A stretch of 54,774 nucleotides of DNA, taken from Stenotrophomonas sp. Ste86. Its GTDB lineage: Bacteria; Pseudomonadota; Gammaproteobacteria; Xanthomonadales; Xanthomonadaceae. Location: assembly GCF_024519465.1 (NCBI RefSeq), contig NZ_JALJRW010000026.1:1-54774 (forward strand), in the 5' to 3' direction. Positions 27,317-35,682 of the stretch are shown here, in pieces. A model generated the notes under the pieces. That model was not told the DNA's origin and did no database searches. It was given only the letters and a program-made list of their open reading frames with translations. The number at the start of each line of letters is the position of its first letter. Within the stretch, counting starts at the first letter, position 1. The position numbers and the translations under genes are program-made.

Positions 27317-28903
27317 ATGTCCGCACAAGCTCCCGCCGCGCCCGGCACCCCGGGCGCACCGTCGGCGCCCGGTGCGGCTGCCGGTTTCCTACCGCCCAGC
27401 GTCGCGCTGTGCACCGTCGGCCTGGCGATGGCCTCGTTCATGCAGGTGCTCGACACCACCATCGCCAACGTCTCGCTGCCCACCATCGCCGGCAACCTCG
27501 GCGCCAGTTCGCAGCAGGCCACCTGGGTCATCACTTCGTTCGCGGTCAGCACCGCGATCGCCCTGCCGCTGACCGGCTTCCTGAGCCGCCGCTTCGGCGA
27601 ACGCAAGCTGTTCATCTGGGCGACGCTGGCCTTCGTGATCACCTCGCTGCTGTGCGGCCTGGCCCAGAGCATGGGCATGCTGGTGCTGTCGCGCGCGCTG
27701 CAGGGCTTCGTGGCCGGGCCGATGTATCCGATCACCCAGTCCTTGCTGGTGTCGATCTATCCACGCGAGAAACGTGGGCAGGCGCTGGCGCTGCTGGCGA
27801 TGATCACGGTGGTGGCGCCGATCTGCGGCCCGATCCTGGGCGGCTGGATCACCGACAACTACAGTTGGGAATGGATCTTCCTGATCAACGTGCCGCTGGG
27901 CATCTTTGCGGCGATGGTGGTGGGCAGCCAGTTGAAGGGCCGCCCGGAGCAGATCGAGAAGCCGAAGATGGATTACGTCGGCCTGATCACCCTGGTGATC
28001 GGCGTGGGCGCACTGCAGCTGGTGCTCGACCTGGGCAACGACGAAGACTGGTTCTCCTCTCCCAAGATCGTGGTGCTGGCCTGTGTGGCGGTGGTGGCGT
28101 TGACGGTGTTCCTGATCTGGGAGCTGACCGACAAGGACCCGATCGTGGATCTGAAGCTGTTCCGGCACCGCAATTTCCGCGCCGGTACGCTGGCGATGGT
28201 GGTGGCGTATGCGGCCTTCTTCAGTGTGTCGCTGCTGATTCCGCAGTGGTTGCAGCGCGACATGGGTTACACGGCGATCTGGGCGGGCCTGGCGACGGCA
28301 CCGATCGGCATCCTGCCGGTGATCATGACGCCGTTCGTGGGCAAATATGCGTCGCGTTTCGACATGCGGATGATCGCTTCGTTTGCGTTCGTGTTCCTGT
28401 CCTTCACCAGCTTCATGCGCTCGGGCTTCAACCTGCAGGTGGACTTCACCCACGTGGCGGGCGTGCAGTTGATCATGGGCATCGGCGTGGCATTGTTCTT
28501 CATGCCGGTGCTGCAGATTCTGCTGTCGGACCTGGACGGTCGCGAGATCGCGGCGGGTTCGGGTCTGGCAACGTTCCTGCGGACGCTGGGCGGCAGTTTC
28601 GCGGCATCGTTGACGACGTGGCTGTGGGCGCGCCGGACGCAGGTGCACCATGCGGATCTGACCGAGCACATTTCGGTCTATCAGCCGGGCATGCAGGATC
28701 AGGTGGCGGCGATGGGGCAGGGTGACGTGCAACATGGCGCGGCGGTACTGAACAACATGATCAACCACCAGGCGTCGCAGATGGGCTTCAACGACATCTT
28801 CTTCCTGCTGGGCTGGATCTTCCTGGCGATCATCGCCTTCCTGTGGCTGGCCAAGCCGCCGTTCGGTGCGGGCGCAGGTGCAGCGTCGGCCGGCGGGCAT
28901 TGA
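27317..28903 (+). CDS. emrB: MFS drug transporter of the EmrCAB pump (DHA2, 14 TMS)
   Basis: A 528-residue inner-membrane proton-drug antiporter. About 14 hydrophobic segments are visible, with DHA2 hallmarks: FMQVLDTTIANVSLPTIAGN in TM1, the loop motif GFLSRRFGERKLF, and the antiporter motif C region APICGPILGGWITDN. It exports hydrophobic compounds and uncouplers together with EmrA and EmrC. The N-terminus has an Ala/Pro-rich cytoplasmic stretch. It starts 7 nt after emrA and is followed 20 nt downstream by a rho-independent terminator. Confidence 0.95.
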   Translation: MSAQAPAAPGTPGAPSAPGAAAGFLPPSVALCTVGLAMASFMQVLDTTIANVSLPTIAGNLGASSQQATWVITSFAVSTAIALPLTGFLSRRFGERKLFIWATLAFVITSLLCGLAQSMGMLVLSRALQGFVAGPMYPITQSLLVSIYPREKRGQALALLAMITVVAPICGPILGGWITDNYSWEWIFLINVPLGIFAAMVVGSQLKGRPEQIEKPKMDYVGLITLVIGVGALQLVLDLGNDEDWFSSPKIVVLACVAVVALTVFLIWELTDKDPIVDLKLFRHRNFRAGTLAMVVAYAAFFSVSLLIPQWLQRDMGYTAIWAGLATAPIGILPVIMTPFVGKYASRFDMRMIASFAFVFLSFTSFMRSGFNLQVDFTHVAGVQLIMGIGVALFFMPVLQILLSDLDGREIAAGSGLATFLRTLGGSFAASLTTWLWARRTQVHHADLTEHISVYQPGMQDQVAAMGQGDVQHGAAVLNNMINHQASQMGFNDIFFLLGWIFLAIIAFLWLAKPPFGAGAGAASAGGH

Positions 28904-28923
28904 TCAGCGGGTGAGCTGATACG

Positions 28924-28954
28924 AAAAAACCCCGTCGGAAGGCGGGGTTTTTTT
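28924..28954 (+). terminator. Terminator of emrRCAB
   Basis: A run of A, CCCCG / CGGGG stem with an 8-nt loop, then seven T, 20 nt after the emrB stop. Confidence 0.88.
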
Positions 28955-29045
28955 GTGGGCGTTTGTTTTTGCGCGCGAGGCGAAGGTGGAGCAGGGGCAG
29001 GGCAACGGCAGGGCAACGGCTGTGGGTGTGCGCCTCTACGGGCTT

Positions 29046-29152
29046 GGATGGGTACGGGTGGGTTGGCGGGACACGCCGTAAATCCATCCTTGGAGGCTCC
29101 CATGCGCCATCCATGGCGCATGACGGTCCCGCCAACCCACCCGTACCCATCC
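29046..29152. repeat. Complete long palindromic element, copy with GGATGGGTACGGG arms
   Basis: The left arm 29046-29071 is the exact reverse complement of the right arm 29127-29152 (26 bp, no mismatch). Between them lies a conserved core (ACACGCCGTAAATCCATCC, then TGGAGGCTCC) and a small inner palindrome CATGCGCCAT / ATGGCGCATG (29101-29122). The same core appears at 29508-29614 and in truncated copies at both ends of the window. Confidence 0.85.
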
Positions 29153-29238
29153 CAGACAGTTGGCTGGTGCGCAACGAACAGCCAACACCAATTCCACATC
29201 CACATCCACAACCGAAACCGAAACCAACCACACCCAAA

Positions 29239-29446
29239 CCCACACCCACACCCACACCCACACCCACACCCACACCCACACCCACACCCACACCCACACC
29301 CACACCCACACCCACGAGCACCCACGAGCACCCACGAGCACACACGAGCACACACGAGCACACACGAGCACACACGAGCACAAAACGAGCACAAAACGAG
29401 CACACACGAGCACACACGAGCACAAAACGAGCACAAAACGAGCACG
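29239..29446. repeat. Simple-sequence tracts: CCCACA hexamers then CGAGCACACA decamers
   Basis: About twelve CCCACA units (29239-29314) run directly into about thirteen 10-nt units of the type ACGAGCACCC, ACGAGCACAC and ACGAGCACAA (29312-29446). The strand bias is complete: one strand is almost free of G in the first part. It lies between two copies of the palindromic element. Confidence 0.9.
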
Positions 29447-29507
29447 AGTTCTGCCGTGCTTGTCCTTCGCTCTTCTGCTTCTTCGATGGCCACCGGCCCA
29501 CTGTCTG

Positions 29508-29614
29508 GGGCGGGGGTGTGTGGGTTCGCGGGACCGTCGTACGCCATGGATGGCGTACGCGAGCCTCCAGGGATGGATTCACGGCGTGTCCCGCGAACCC
29601 ACACACCCCCGCCC
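29508..29614. repeat. Complete long palindromic element, copy with GGGCGGGGGTGTG arms
   Basis: The left arm 29508-29534 is the exact reverse complement of the right arm 29588-29614 (27 bp). The inner palindrome is CGTACGCCAT / ATGGCGTACG (29538-29559) and the core is the same as at 29046-29152 but in the opposite orientation. Arms and inner stem differ in sequence from the other copy yet are fully complementary within this one. Confidence 0.85.
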
Positions 29615-29639
29615 AGCCAAGGCGTACCCAGCCCCCCGC

Positions 29640-29702
29640 ATCCGCTTCCCGCTTCCCGCTTCCCGCTTCCTGCTTCCTGCTTCCTGCTTCCTGCTTCCTG
29701 CC
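29640..29702. repeat. CGCTTCC/TGCTTCC heptamer tandem tract
   Basis: About eight 7-nt units, first CGCTTCC then TGCTTCC, beginning about 25 nt after the second palindromic element. Confidence 0.85.
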
Positions 29703-29883
29703 TCAGGATTTTGGGCAACCCCAAACCCCAAAGGCCAACCCGGAACGTACTGGCTACCTGTCCCGCGAACCCCCACACCCCCGCCCAGCCAAGGCGCACC
29801 TGGCACCCCGTGCATCACGCTTTCCGCTCCAGGATTTTGGGGAAACCCAAGCCCCACAAGCCCTCCACGTGCCCCCGGTCACA

Positions 29884-29901
29884 CCGTCATACGGCTGTAA
29901 C
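29884..29901 (+). promoter_or_regulatory. Pho box upstream of pstS
   Basis: CCGTCAT-ACGG-CTGTAAC matches the PhoB-binding consensus of two 7-nt direct repeats (CTGTCAT) 11 nt apart. It lies 65 nt before the pstS ATG, with an AT-rich stretch following where a -10 would be. Phosphate starvation control of the pst operon is expected from this. Confidence 0.8.
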
Positions 29902-29965
29902 AAAAACATCATTTCATAGCAGCGTCGCCGGAGAGACCGGCCCCTATCCCGCTACGGAGTGACGC

Positions 29966-31057
29966 ATGAAACTGCACACGGCTGGCTTGACCGCCCTTTC
30001 CCTGGCCATCGCGCTGGGCCTTTCCGCCTGCAAGCCGGGCGCCGAAGGCCAGGCCGCCGCGCCGGCCACCGACGCACCCGCCGCAGCCCCGGCCGCCGGC
30101 GACAAGCTCACCGCCGAAATCTCCGGCGCCGGCGCGTCCTTCATCTTCCCGCTCGTATCCAAGTGGTCGGCCGACTACAACACCGCCACCGGCGCCAAAA
30201 TCAACTACCAGTCCATCGGCTCCGGCGGCGGCATCGCCCAGATCAAGGCCGGCACCGTTGATTTCGGTTCCTCCGACAAGCCGCTGAGCAGCGAAGAGCT
30301 GGCCCAGGCCGGCCTCGGCCAGTTCCCCTCGGCCATTGGCGGCGTCGTCCCGGTCGTCAACATCGACGGCCTCGAAGCCGGCAAACTGCGCCTCAGCGGT
30401 GCCCTGCTCGCCGACATCTTCCTGGGCAAGGTCAAGACCTGGAACGACCCGGCCATCGTCGCCGCCAACCCGGGCGTCAAGCTGCCTGACGGCAAGATCA
30501 CCCTGGTCCACCGTTCCGATGGCTCCGGCACCACCTTCAACTTCTCCAACTACCTCGCCAAGGTCAGCCCGGACTGGAAGAGCAAGGTCGGCGAAGGCAC
30601 CTCGGTGCAGTGGCCCGATGGCGTGGGTGGCAAGGGCAACGAAGGCGTCGCCTCGTACGTGAAGCAGATCAAGGGCTCCATCGGCTACGTCGAACTGGCC
30701 TACGCGCTGCAGAACGGCATGCCGTACGCCTCCATGCAGAACGCCGCCGGCAACTGGGTGCAGCCCACCGCCGACACCTTCGCCGCCGCTGCCGCCAGTG
30801 CCGACTGGGCCAGCGCCAAGGACTTCAACCTGGTCATCACCAACGCCCCGGGCGACCAGGCGTGGCCGATCACCGCCACCAACTTCATGCTCATGCACAA
30901 GCAGCCCAAGGATGCCAAGCGCAGCAAGGAAACCCTGGCGTTCTTCAAGTGGGCCTTCGAAAACGGCCAGAAGCAGGCCAACGAACTGCACTACGTGCCG
31001 CTGCCGGCCGAACTGGTCACCCAGATCGAAACCTACTGGTCCACCGAGTTCAAGTGA
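29966..31057 (+). CDS. pstS: Periplasmic phosphate-binding lipoprotein
   Basis: High-affinity phosphate-binding subunit of the PstSCAB importer. The 363-residue product has a signal peptide with lipobox (LSAC, Cys22), an Ala/Pro-rich linker (residues about 30-45), then the type II binding-protein fold with phosphate-contacting loops SGAGASFIFPL, SIGSGGGIAQIKAG, DFGSSDKPLS and VHRSDGSGTTFNF. The lipobox suggests membrane tethering, unlike soluble E. coli PstS. GGAG upstream supports the start. It is preceded by a Pho box and separated from pstC by 134 nt containing two facing REPs. Confidence 0.96.
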   Translation: MKLHTAGLTALSLAIALGLSACKPGAEGQAAAPATDAPAAAPAAGDKLTAEISGAGASFIFPLVSKWSADYNTATGAKINYQSIGSGGGIAQIKAGTVDFGSSDKPLSSEELAQAGLGQFPSAIGGVVPVVNIDGLEAGKLRLSGALLADIFLGKVKTWNDPAIVAANPGVKLPDGKITLVHRSDGSGTTFNFSNYLAKVSPDWKSKVGEGTSVQWPDGVGGKGNEGVASYVKQIKGSIGYVELAYALQNGMPYASMQNAAGNWVQPTADTFAAAAASADWASAKDFNLVITNAPGDQAWPITATNFMLMHKQPKDAKRSKETLAFFKWAFENGQKQANELHYVPLPAELVTQIETYWSTEFK

Positions 31058-31095
31058 AAAAGCCGGGCCCGCGTGCAGCGCGGGCCTGACCGGTC

Positions 31096-31161
31096 GTAGG
31101 GCCGGGCGCTGCCCGGCAGCACCACGCTACGAACGTGTTGCCGGGCAGCGCCCGGCACGAC
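31096..31161. repeat. Facing REP pair between pstS and pstC
   Basis: A GTAG-headed unit (31096-31118, stem GCCGGGCGCTGCCCGGC) and a near-inverse unit (31139-31161) together can fold into one long hairpin in the pst mRNA. Such a structure could protect pstS mRNA and lower expression of pstCAB relative to the binding protein; this role is inferred. Confidence 0.8.
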
Positions 31162-31191
31162 CTCTTCTCTTTCCGGGCCCACGCCTTTCCA

Positions 31192-32160
31192 ATGAATGCC
31201 ATCGCCCTGCCTGTACCCGCACCGTCCAACCGCGACCTGCGTGATGCCCGCAACGACCGCCTGTTCCGATGGGTGCTGATCGCCACCGTCATCCTGGTGC
31301 TGGTCGCACTGGCCTGCGCCGCGCTCTCCATGCTGTGGGGCGGCCGCCATGCCCTGCAGGAGCAGGGCCTGAGCTTCTTCTACTCGTCCGAATGGAATCC
31401 GGTCGAGAACAAATTCGGCGCCCTCGCCCCGATCTACGGCACCCTGGTCACCGCGCTGATCGCGATGGTCATCGCGGTACCGGTGAGCTTCGGCATCGCC
31501 TTCTTCCTCACCGAAGTCGCGCCGCGCTGGCTGCGTGGCCCGGTCGGTACCGCCATTGAACTGCTGGCCGGCATCCCCTCGATCATCTACGGCATGTGGG
31601 GCCTGTTCGTGCTGGTGCCGGTGATGACCGAATACATCACCCCGTTCCTCAACGACCACCTGGGCACGCTACCGATCATCGGCCCGCTGTTCCAGGGCCC
31701 GCCGCTGGGCATCGGCGTACTCACCGCCGGCTTCGTGCTGGCCATCATGGTCATCCCCTTCATTTCCTCGGTGATGCGCGAAGTGTTCCTCACCGTGCCT
31801 ACCCGCCTGAAGGAATCGGCGTACGCGCTGGGCTCGACCAAGTGGGAAGTCAGCTGGGACATCGTGCTGCCCTACACCCGCTCGGCGGTGATCGGCGGCA
31901 TCTTCCTCGGCCTGGGCCGCGCGCTTGGCGAAACCATGGCCGTGGCCTTCGTGATCGGCAACAGCGTGCGTCTGTCGCCGTCGCTGCTGGAGCCGGGCAC
32001 CACCATCGCCGCGCTGATCGCCAACGACTTCGGTGAGGCCACCGAAACCTACCGCTCGGCACTGCTGCTGCTCGGCTTCGTGCTGTTCATCGTGACCTTC
32101 GTGGTGCTGGCCATTGCCCGCCTGATGCTGATGCGCCTGGCCCGCAAGGAGGGCAACTGA
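31192..32160 (+). CDS. pstC: Phosphate ABC transporter permease
   Basis: Inner-membrane permease of PstSCAB, 322 residues, with about six transmembrane helices and the ABC-permease EAA loop (PTRLKESAYALGSTKWEVSW, then G-x(11)-LP-type LPYTRSAVIGG). Motifs AGIPSIIYGMWGLFVLVPVM and GRALGETMAVAFVIGN are typical of PstC. ATG at 31192 is chosen because in-frame sequence upstream is REP palindrome. It overlaps pstA by one base. Confidence 0.96.
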   Translation: MNAIALPVPAPSNRDLRDARNDRLFRWVLIATVILVLVALACAALSMLWGGRHALQEQGLSFFYSSEWNPVENKFGALAPIYGTLVTALIAMVIAVPVSFGIAFFLTEVAPRWLRGPVGTAIELLAGIPSIIYGMWGLFVLVPVMTEYITPFLNDHLGTLPIIGPLFQGPPLGIGVLTAGFVLAIMVIPFISSVMREVFLTVPTRLKESAYALGSTKWEVSWDIVLPYTRSAVIGGIFLGLGRALGETMAVAFVIGNSVRLSPSLLEPGTTIAALIANDFGEATETYRSALLLLGFVLFIVTFVVLAIARLMLMRLARKEGN

Positions 32161-33026
32161 TGTCCACCGCCAACGCCCAACCGCTGTACCTGCGCCGCCG
32201 CATCGTCAACGTCGTCGCGCTGCTCATGTCCTGCCTGACCGCACTGTTCGGCCTGTTCTTCCTCGGCTGGATCCTGCTCACGCTGGCCTCCAAGGGCCTG
32301 GCCGGGATCAACCTGGACCTGTTCACCAAAATGACACCGCCGCCGATGCAGGAAGGCGGCCTGGCCAATGCGTTCTTCGGCAGCGCGGTGATGTGTGGCC
32401 TGGCCATCGCCATCGGGACGCCGCTCGGCGTGCTGGCCGGCACCTGGCTGGCCGAGTACGGCAACTTCCGCAAGACCGGCACGGTGGTGCGATTCGTCAA
32501 CGACATCCTGCTCTCGGCACCGTCCATCGTGCTGGGCCTGTTCGTCTACACCCTGTACGTGATGCAGACCGGCGGGCAGTTCTCGGCGTTTGCCGGTGCG
32601 CTGTCGCTGGCCTTCATCGTGCTGCCGGTGGTGGTGCGCACCACCGATGAAATGCTGCGCCTGGTGCCCTCGCAGATGCGCGAAGCGGCGCTGTCGCTGG
32701 GCATTCCGCAGTGGAAGGTGACCGTGCAGGTGCTGTACCGCAGCGCCGCGGCCGGCATCGTCACCGGCATCCTGCTGGCGCTGGCGCGCATCTCCGGTGA
32801 AACCGCGCCGCTGCTGTTCACCGCCTTCGGCAACCAGTACTGGAACAACAACGTGTTCCAGCCGATGGCCTCGGTACCGGTGGTGATGAACCAGTTCGCC
32901 GGCAGCCCATATGAATCCTGGCAGACGCTGGCCTGGGCCGGCGCGCTGGTGCTGACCGTGTTCGTGCTGCTGGTCAGCCTCTCCGCGCGCGGCATCCTGC
33001 TGCGCAACCGTATCTCCAATGACTGA
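32160..33026 (+). CDS. pstA: Phosphate ABC transporter permease
   Basis: Second permease of PstSCAB, 288 residues, about six transmembrane segments, with the PstA motifs [37 protein letters not shown] (EAA loop) and [20 protein letters not shown]. Pairs with PstC to form the channel. The start overlaps the pstC stop by one base (TGATG), and the end overlaps pstB by 8 nt. Confidence 0.96.
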   Translation: MSTANAQPLYLRRRIVNVVALLMSCLTALFGLFFLGWILLTLASKGLAGINLDLFTKMTPPPMQEGGLANAFFGSAVMCGLAIAIGTPLGVLAGTWLAEYGNFRKTGTVVRFVNDILLSAPSIVLGLFVYTLYVMQTGGQFSAFAGALSLAFIVLPVVVRTTDEMLRLVPSQMREAALSLGIPQWKVTVQVLYRSAAAGIVTGILLALARISGETAPLLFTAFGNQYWNNNVFQPMASVPVVMNQFAGSPYESWQTLAWAGALVLTVFVLLVSLSARGILLRNRISND

Positions 33027-33876
33027 CCTCTCCGCGGACCTCGCCATGAATGATCTCTCCAACGCCGTGCCGATGCAGCGCATCGTGGTGCCGGCCTCGC
33101 ATCAAAGCCTGCAGACCCCGGCGCCGATCAAGCTGGCCGCGCGTGGACTGGACTTCTACTACGACAAGTTCCACGCACTGAAGAACATCGCGTTGGAAAT
33201 ACCGGAAAAGCGCGTCACCGCGCTGATCGGCCCGTCCGGCTGCGGCAAGTCCACCCTGCTGCGCATCTTCAACCGCATCTACGCGCTGTACCCGAAGATG
33301 GAAGCGCGCGGCGAGGTGCTGCTGGACGGGGAGAACATCCTCTCGCCCAAGTACCCGATGAACCGCCTGCGCAGCAAGGTCGGCATGGTGTTCCAGAAGC
33401 CGGTGCCGTTCCCGATGACCATCTTCGAGAACGTCGCCTACGGCATCCGCCACCACGAAAAGCTGTCCAAGGCCGACATGACCGTGCGCGTCGAACAGGC
33501 ACTGCGCCAGGGCGCGCTGTGGGACGAGGTCAAGGACAAGCTCAACCAGAGCGCGCTGGGCCTGTCGGGTGGCCAGCAGCAGCGCCTGTGCATCGCCCGC
33601 GCCGTGGCCCTGCGCCCGGACGTGCTGCTGCTCGACGAGCCGACCTCGGCGCTGGACCCGATCTCCACCAGCCGCATCGAGCAGCTGGTCGAAGAGCTCA
33701 AGCACGATTACACCATCGTCATCGTCACCCACAACATGCAGCAGGCCGCGCGCGTGTCCGACTACACCGCCTTCATGTACCTGGGCGACCTGATCGAACA
33801 CGACCGCACCGAAGTGATCTTCTCGCAGCCCAACAAGCAGCAGACCGAAGACTACATCACCGGCCGCTTCGGCTGA
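33019..33876 (+). CDS. pstB: Phosphate ABC transporter ATPase
   Basis: ATPase of PstSCAB, 285 residues: Walker [10 protein letters not shown], signature LSGGQQQR, Walker [13 protein letters not shown], and the switch His in [13 protein letters not shown]. It has about 35 extra N-terminal residues before the core (from [20 protein letters not shown]). The ATG at 33019 overlaps pstA by 8 nt; an ATG nine codons later (MNDLSN) is an alternative. phoU follows after 35 nt. Confidence 0.96.
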   Translation: MTDLSADLAMNDLSNAVPMQRIVVPASHQSLQTPAPIKLAARGLDFYYDKFHALKNIALEIPEKRVTALIGPSGCGKSTLLRIFNRIYALYPKMEARGEVLLDGENILSPKYPMNRLRSKVGMVFQKPVPFPMTIFENVAYGIRHHEKLSKADMTVRVEQALRQGALWDEVKDKLNQSALGLSGGQQQRLCIARAVALRPDVLLLDEPTSALDPISTSRIEQLVEELKHDYTIVIVTHNMQQAARVSDYTAFMYLGDLIEHDRTEVIFSQPNKQQTEDYITGRFG

Positions 33877-33911
33877 TCCTGGCCCGCCCACGAACCTCTG
33901 GATAGAACCGC

Positions 33912-34619
33912 ATGAGCATTCCCAACGACCACATCGTCAAGAGCTACGACGAAGAGCAGCAACGCCTGGTGGCCGAGATCGTGCGCATGGGCGAGATGGC
34001 CGTCGCCCAGCTCGAGGCGTCCATGGACGTCATCGAGAAGCGCGACGACCACGCCGCCCATCGCATCATCGCCAACGATGAAGCGATCGACGCACTGGAA
34101 CAGCAGATCAGCCACGACGTGATGCGCCTGGCGCTGCGTGGCCCGATGGCCCGCGACCTGCGCGAGATCCTCGCCGGCCTGCGCATCCCGGCCGATATCG
34201 AGCGTATCGGCGACTACGCCGCCAACGTGGCCAAGCGCTCGATCGCGCTGAGCAAGGTGCCGCCGCTGCCGCAGATCGAAGGCCTGCGCTCGCTTGGCCG
34301 GCTGGCCGCCGAGCAGGTTCGCCGCGCCATCCAGGCCTACCGCGACAACGACGCCGCCGCTGCCCTGACGCTGCGCGATGACGACGCGCGCCTGGACGCG
34401 CAGTACACCGCGCTGTTCCGCGAGCTGCTGACCTACATGATGGAAGACCCGCGCAACATCACCCCGTGCACGCACCTGCTGTTCATGGCCAAGAACCTGG
34501 AACGGGTGGGCGACCATGCCACCAACATCGCCGAGAACGTCTGGTTCCTGGTACACGGCGAACAGGTCCTGCCGCCGCGCGAAAAGCGCGACGAAACCAG
34601 CAGCACCGATCACGTCTGA
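33912..34619 (+). CDS. phoU: Phosphate signalling protein PhoU
   Basis: A 235-residue all-helical protein with two PhoU repeats (metal-binding motifs around EAIDALEQQISHDV and LERVGDHATNIAENV). It links the Pst importer to the PhoR/PhoB two-component system, keeping PhoR off when phosphate is plentiful. It closes the pstSCAB-phoU operon; phoBR is not in this window. A terminator lies 23 nt downstream. Confidence 0.96.
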   Translation: MSIPNDHIVKSYDEEQQRLVAEIVRMGEMAVAQLEASMDVIEKRDDHAAHRIIANDEAIDALEQQISHDVMRLALRGPMARDLREILAGLRIPADIERIGDYAANVAKRSIALSKVPPLPQIEGLRSLGRLAAEQVRRAIQAYRDNDAAAALTLRDDDARLDAQYTALFRELLTYMMEDPRNITPCTHLLFMAKNLERVGDHATNIAENVWFLVHGEQVLPPREKRDETSSTDHV

Positions 34620-34641
34620 GTTCCCCCGCTGCAACAAAAGC

Positions 34642-34675
34642 AAAAGCCGCTGCCTTCGGGTGGCGGCTTTTTTTT
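34642..34675 (+). terminator. Terminator of pstSCAB-phoU
   Basis: A 9-bp stem (34646-34654 with 34659-34667, two G-T pairs) closed by a TTCG tetraloop, A run before it and eight T after. Confidence 0.9.
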
Positions 34676-35288
34676 GCTTTTCTCCCCTATGCGGAGCAAG
34701 CAGAAGCGTGTTTTGACCCTTTCCGGGCGCGGCAGTCGGTGGATCGGGCGCTGGGCAAAATATAGGAGGAGGCCGCCACGCGGCCAGGGGACATTTGCGC
34801 CAGGGGCCTGCCGACCGCCACGGGGCTATCACGCGCGCGACAGACCCGAGCGAAGACACAGCCCGATACACGCGCCGCGGGCACTGCCCGTCCACACGCG
34901 TAGCGTCGTCCTCAGGCTGCGACGGCCCTGCACCAAGATGCTCCCCTCAGAAGGGAGAAGCACCTTTATGGGTCGTTCTCCCGTCCAGATGGCAAGCATG
35001 AAGCGCGCCCTGCACCTTCCCGCCAGAGTCTTTGGAACAGCACGGTTCCCTGCCGGGGGAGAACAACCTTGTTTCTCGCGGAAGGCAGAATGCTGCTGGT
35101 GGTCCCTTCAGCGCGTACCGGTTCACGGGCGGCATCGCAGGCTGCGCCTTCGGCAACAAATTGTATTCACCGATTGTTTAACTGCATGGGAGGATTCGTT
35201 GAGGGTTCGCAGGACATGATCCATCCAGGCGCTGCACCTGCGGCTCCATTCCGGGCCACTGGCTCACCACCAAAGGAGTTCCGTTTCG
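34676..35288. other. Gene-free region upstream of the bufferin-type operon
   Basis: I find no credible protein gene in these 613 nt. Visible pieces are a GGGAGAAGCACCTT / GGGAGAACAACCTT imperfect repeat (34953-34966, 35057-35070), a TTCTCCC (34976-34982) able to pair with either copy, and an AT-rich patch (TTGTATTCACCG then TTGTTTAACTGC, 35159-35186) that may hold the operon promoter. AGGAG precedes the first gene. Confidence 0.5.
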
Positions 35289-35666
35289 ATGACCAAATCC
35301 ACCCGTTCGATGTCCCTGCTGGCCGCTACCGCGTTGGCCGCTGGCCTGGGCGCCACTGCATCAGCGTCCGCGTTGAGCATGACCGACCTGGCCCAGGGCT
35401 ACCTCGTTGCCGGCCAGGCCGCGACCAAGGCCGCCGAAGGAAAGTGCGGTGAAGGCAAGTGTGGCGCCCATGGCGACAAGACCGGCACCCAGGCCGCTGA
35501 CAAAACGGCCACCGCAACCGGCGCCAAGGCCGCCGAAGGCAAGTGTGGCGAAGGCAAGTGCGGCGCCGACAAGGGCAAGGGCACCGAGGCCAAGACCAAA
35601 GCCGCCGGCGACAAGAAGGCCGCGGAAGGCAAGTGCGGCGAAGGCAAGTGCGGTGCCAGGCACTGA
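35289..35666 (+). CDS. bufA: Bufferin/HvfA-type RiPP precursor with EGKCG repeats
   Basis: A 125-residue precursor: signal peptide to about residue 28 ([20 protein letters not shown]), a short leader-like stretch ([17 protein letters not shown]), then three [10 protein letters not shown] blocks at residues 50-59, 83-92 and 113-122 separated by Lys/Ala/Thr-rich linkers. All six Cys (53, 58, 86, 91, 116, 121) are in these blocks. Proteins of this type (HvfA, bufferin class with EGKCG) are modified on Cys by a DUF692 MNIO enzyme and bind copper in the periplasm. AGGAG lies upstream. The enzyme gene follows after 16 nt. Confidence 0.88.
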   Translation: MTKSTRSMSLLAATALAAGLGATASASALSMTDLAQGYLVAGQAATKAAEGKCGEGKCGAHGDKTGTQAADKTATATGAKAAEGKCGEGKCGADKGKGTEAKTKAAGDKKAAEGKCGEGKCGARH

Positions 35667-35682
35667 CCCCATCGCCCCGGGC

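Larger units (their letters stand above)
28904..29965. other. 1-kb non-coding repeat block between emrB and pstS
   Basis: No credible gene. The block holds the emrB terminator (28924-28954), a complete long palindromic element (29046-29152), a hexamer tract (29239-29314), a decamer tract (29312-29446), a second palindromic element (29508-29614), a heptamer tract (29640-29702), a partial duplication of the second element's flank (from about 29759) and finally the pst Pho box. Open frames run through it on both strands, but their products are pure simple-sequence repeats (His-Thr, Trp-Val). Confidence 0.85.

Noticed and set aside
28955..29962. Open frames of 240-370 codons on both strands through the repeat block
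   Set aside because: Their products are His-Thr, Trp-Val or similar simple repeats, open in several frames at once because the tracts lack stop codons; no ribosome-binding site or family match.
31135..31191. Upstream start of PstC at 31135
   Set aside because: The extra 19 residues would be encoded by REP palindrome; MNAIALPVPAP at 31192 is more like other PstC N-termini.
34737..34980. Known structured RNA (6S, RNase P, tmRNA or a named riboswitch) after phoU
   Set aside because: I compared it by memory with the consensus landmarks of these RNAs and found none; only local hairpins remain.
34674..35219. 181-codon open frame upstream of the bufferin-type operon
   Set aside because: Arg-rich product without domain, signal peptide or ribosome-binding site; other frames are equally open.
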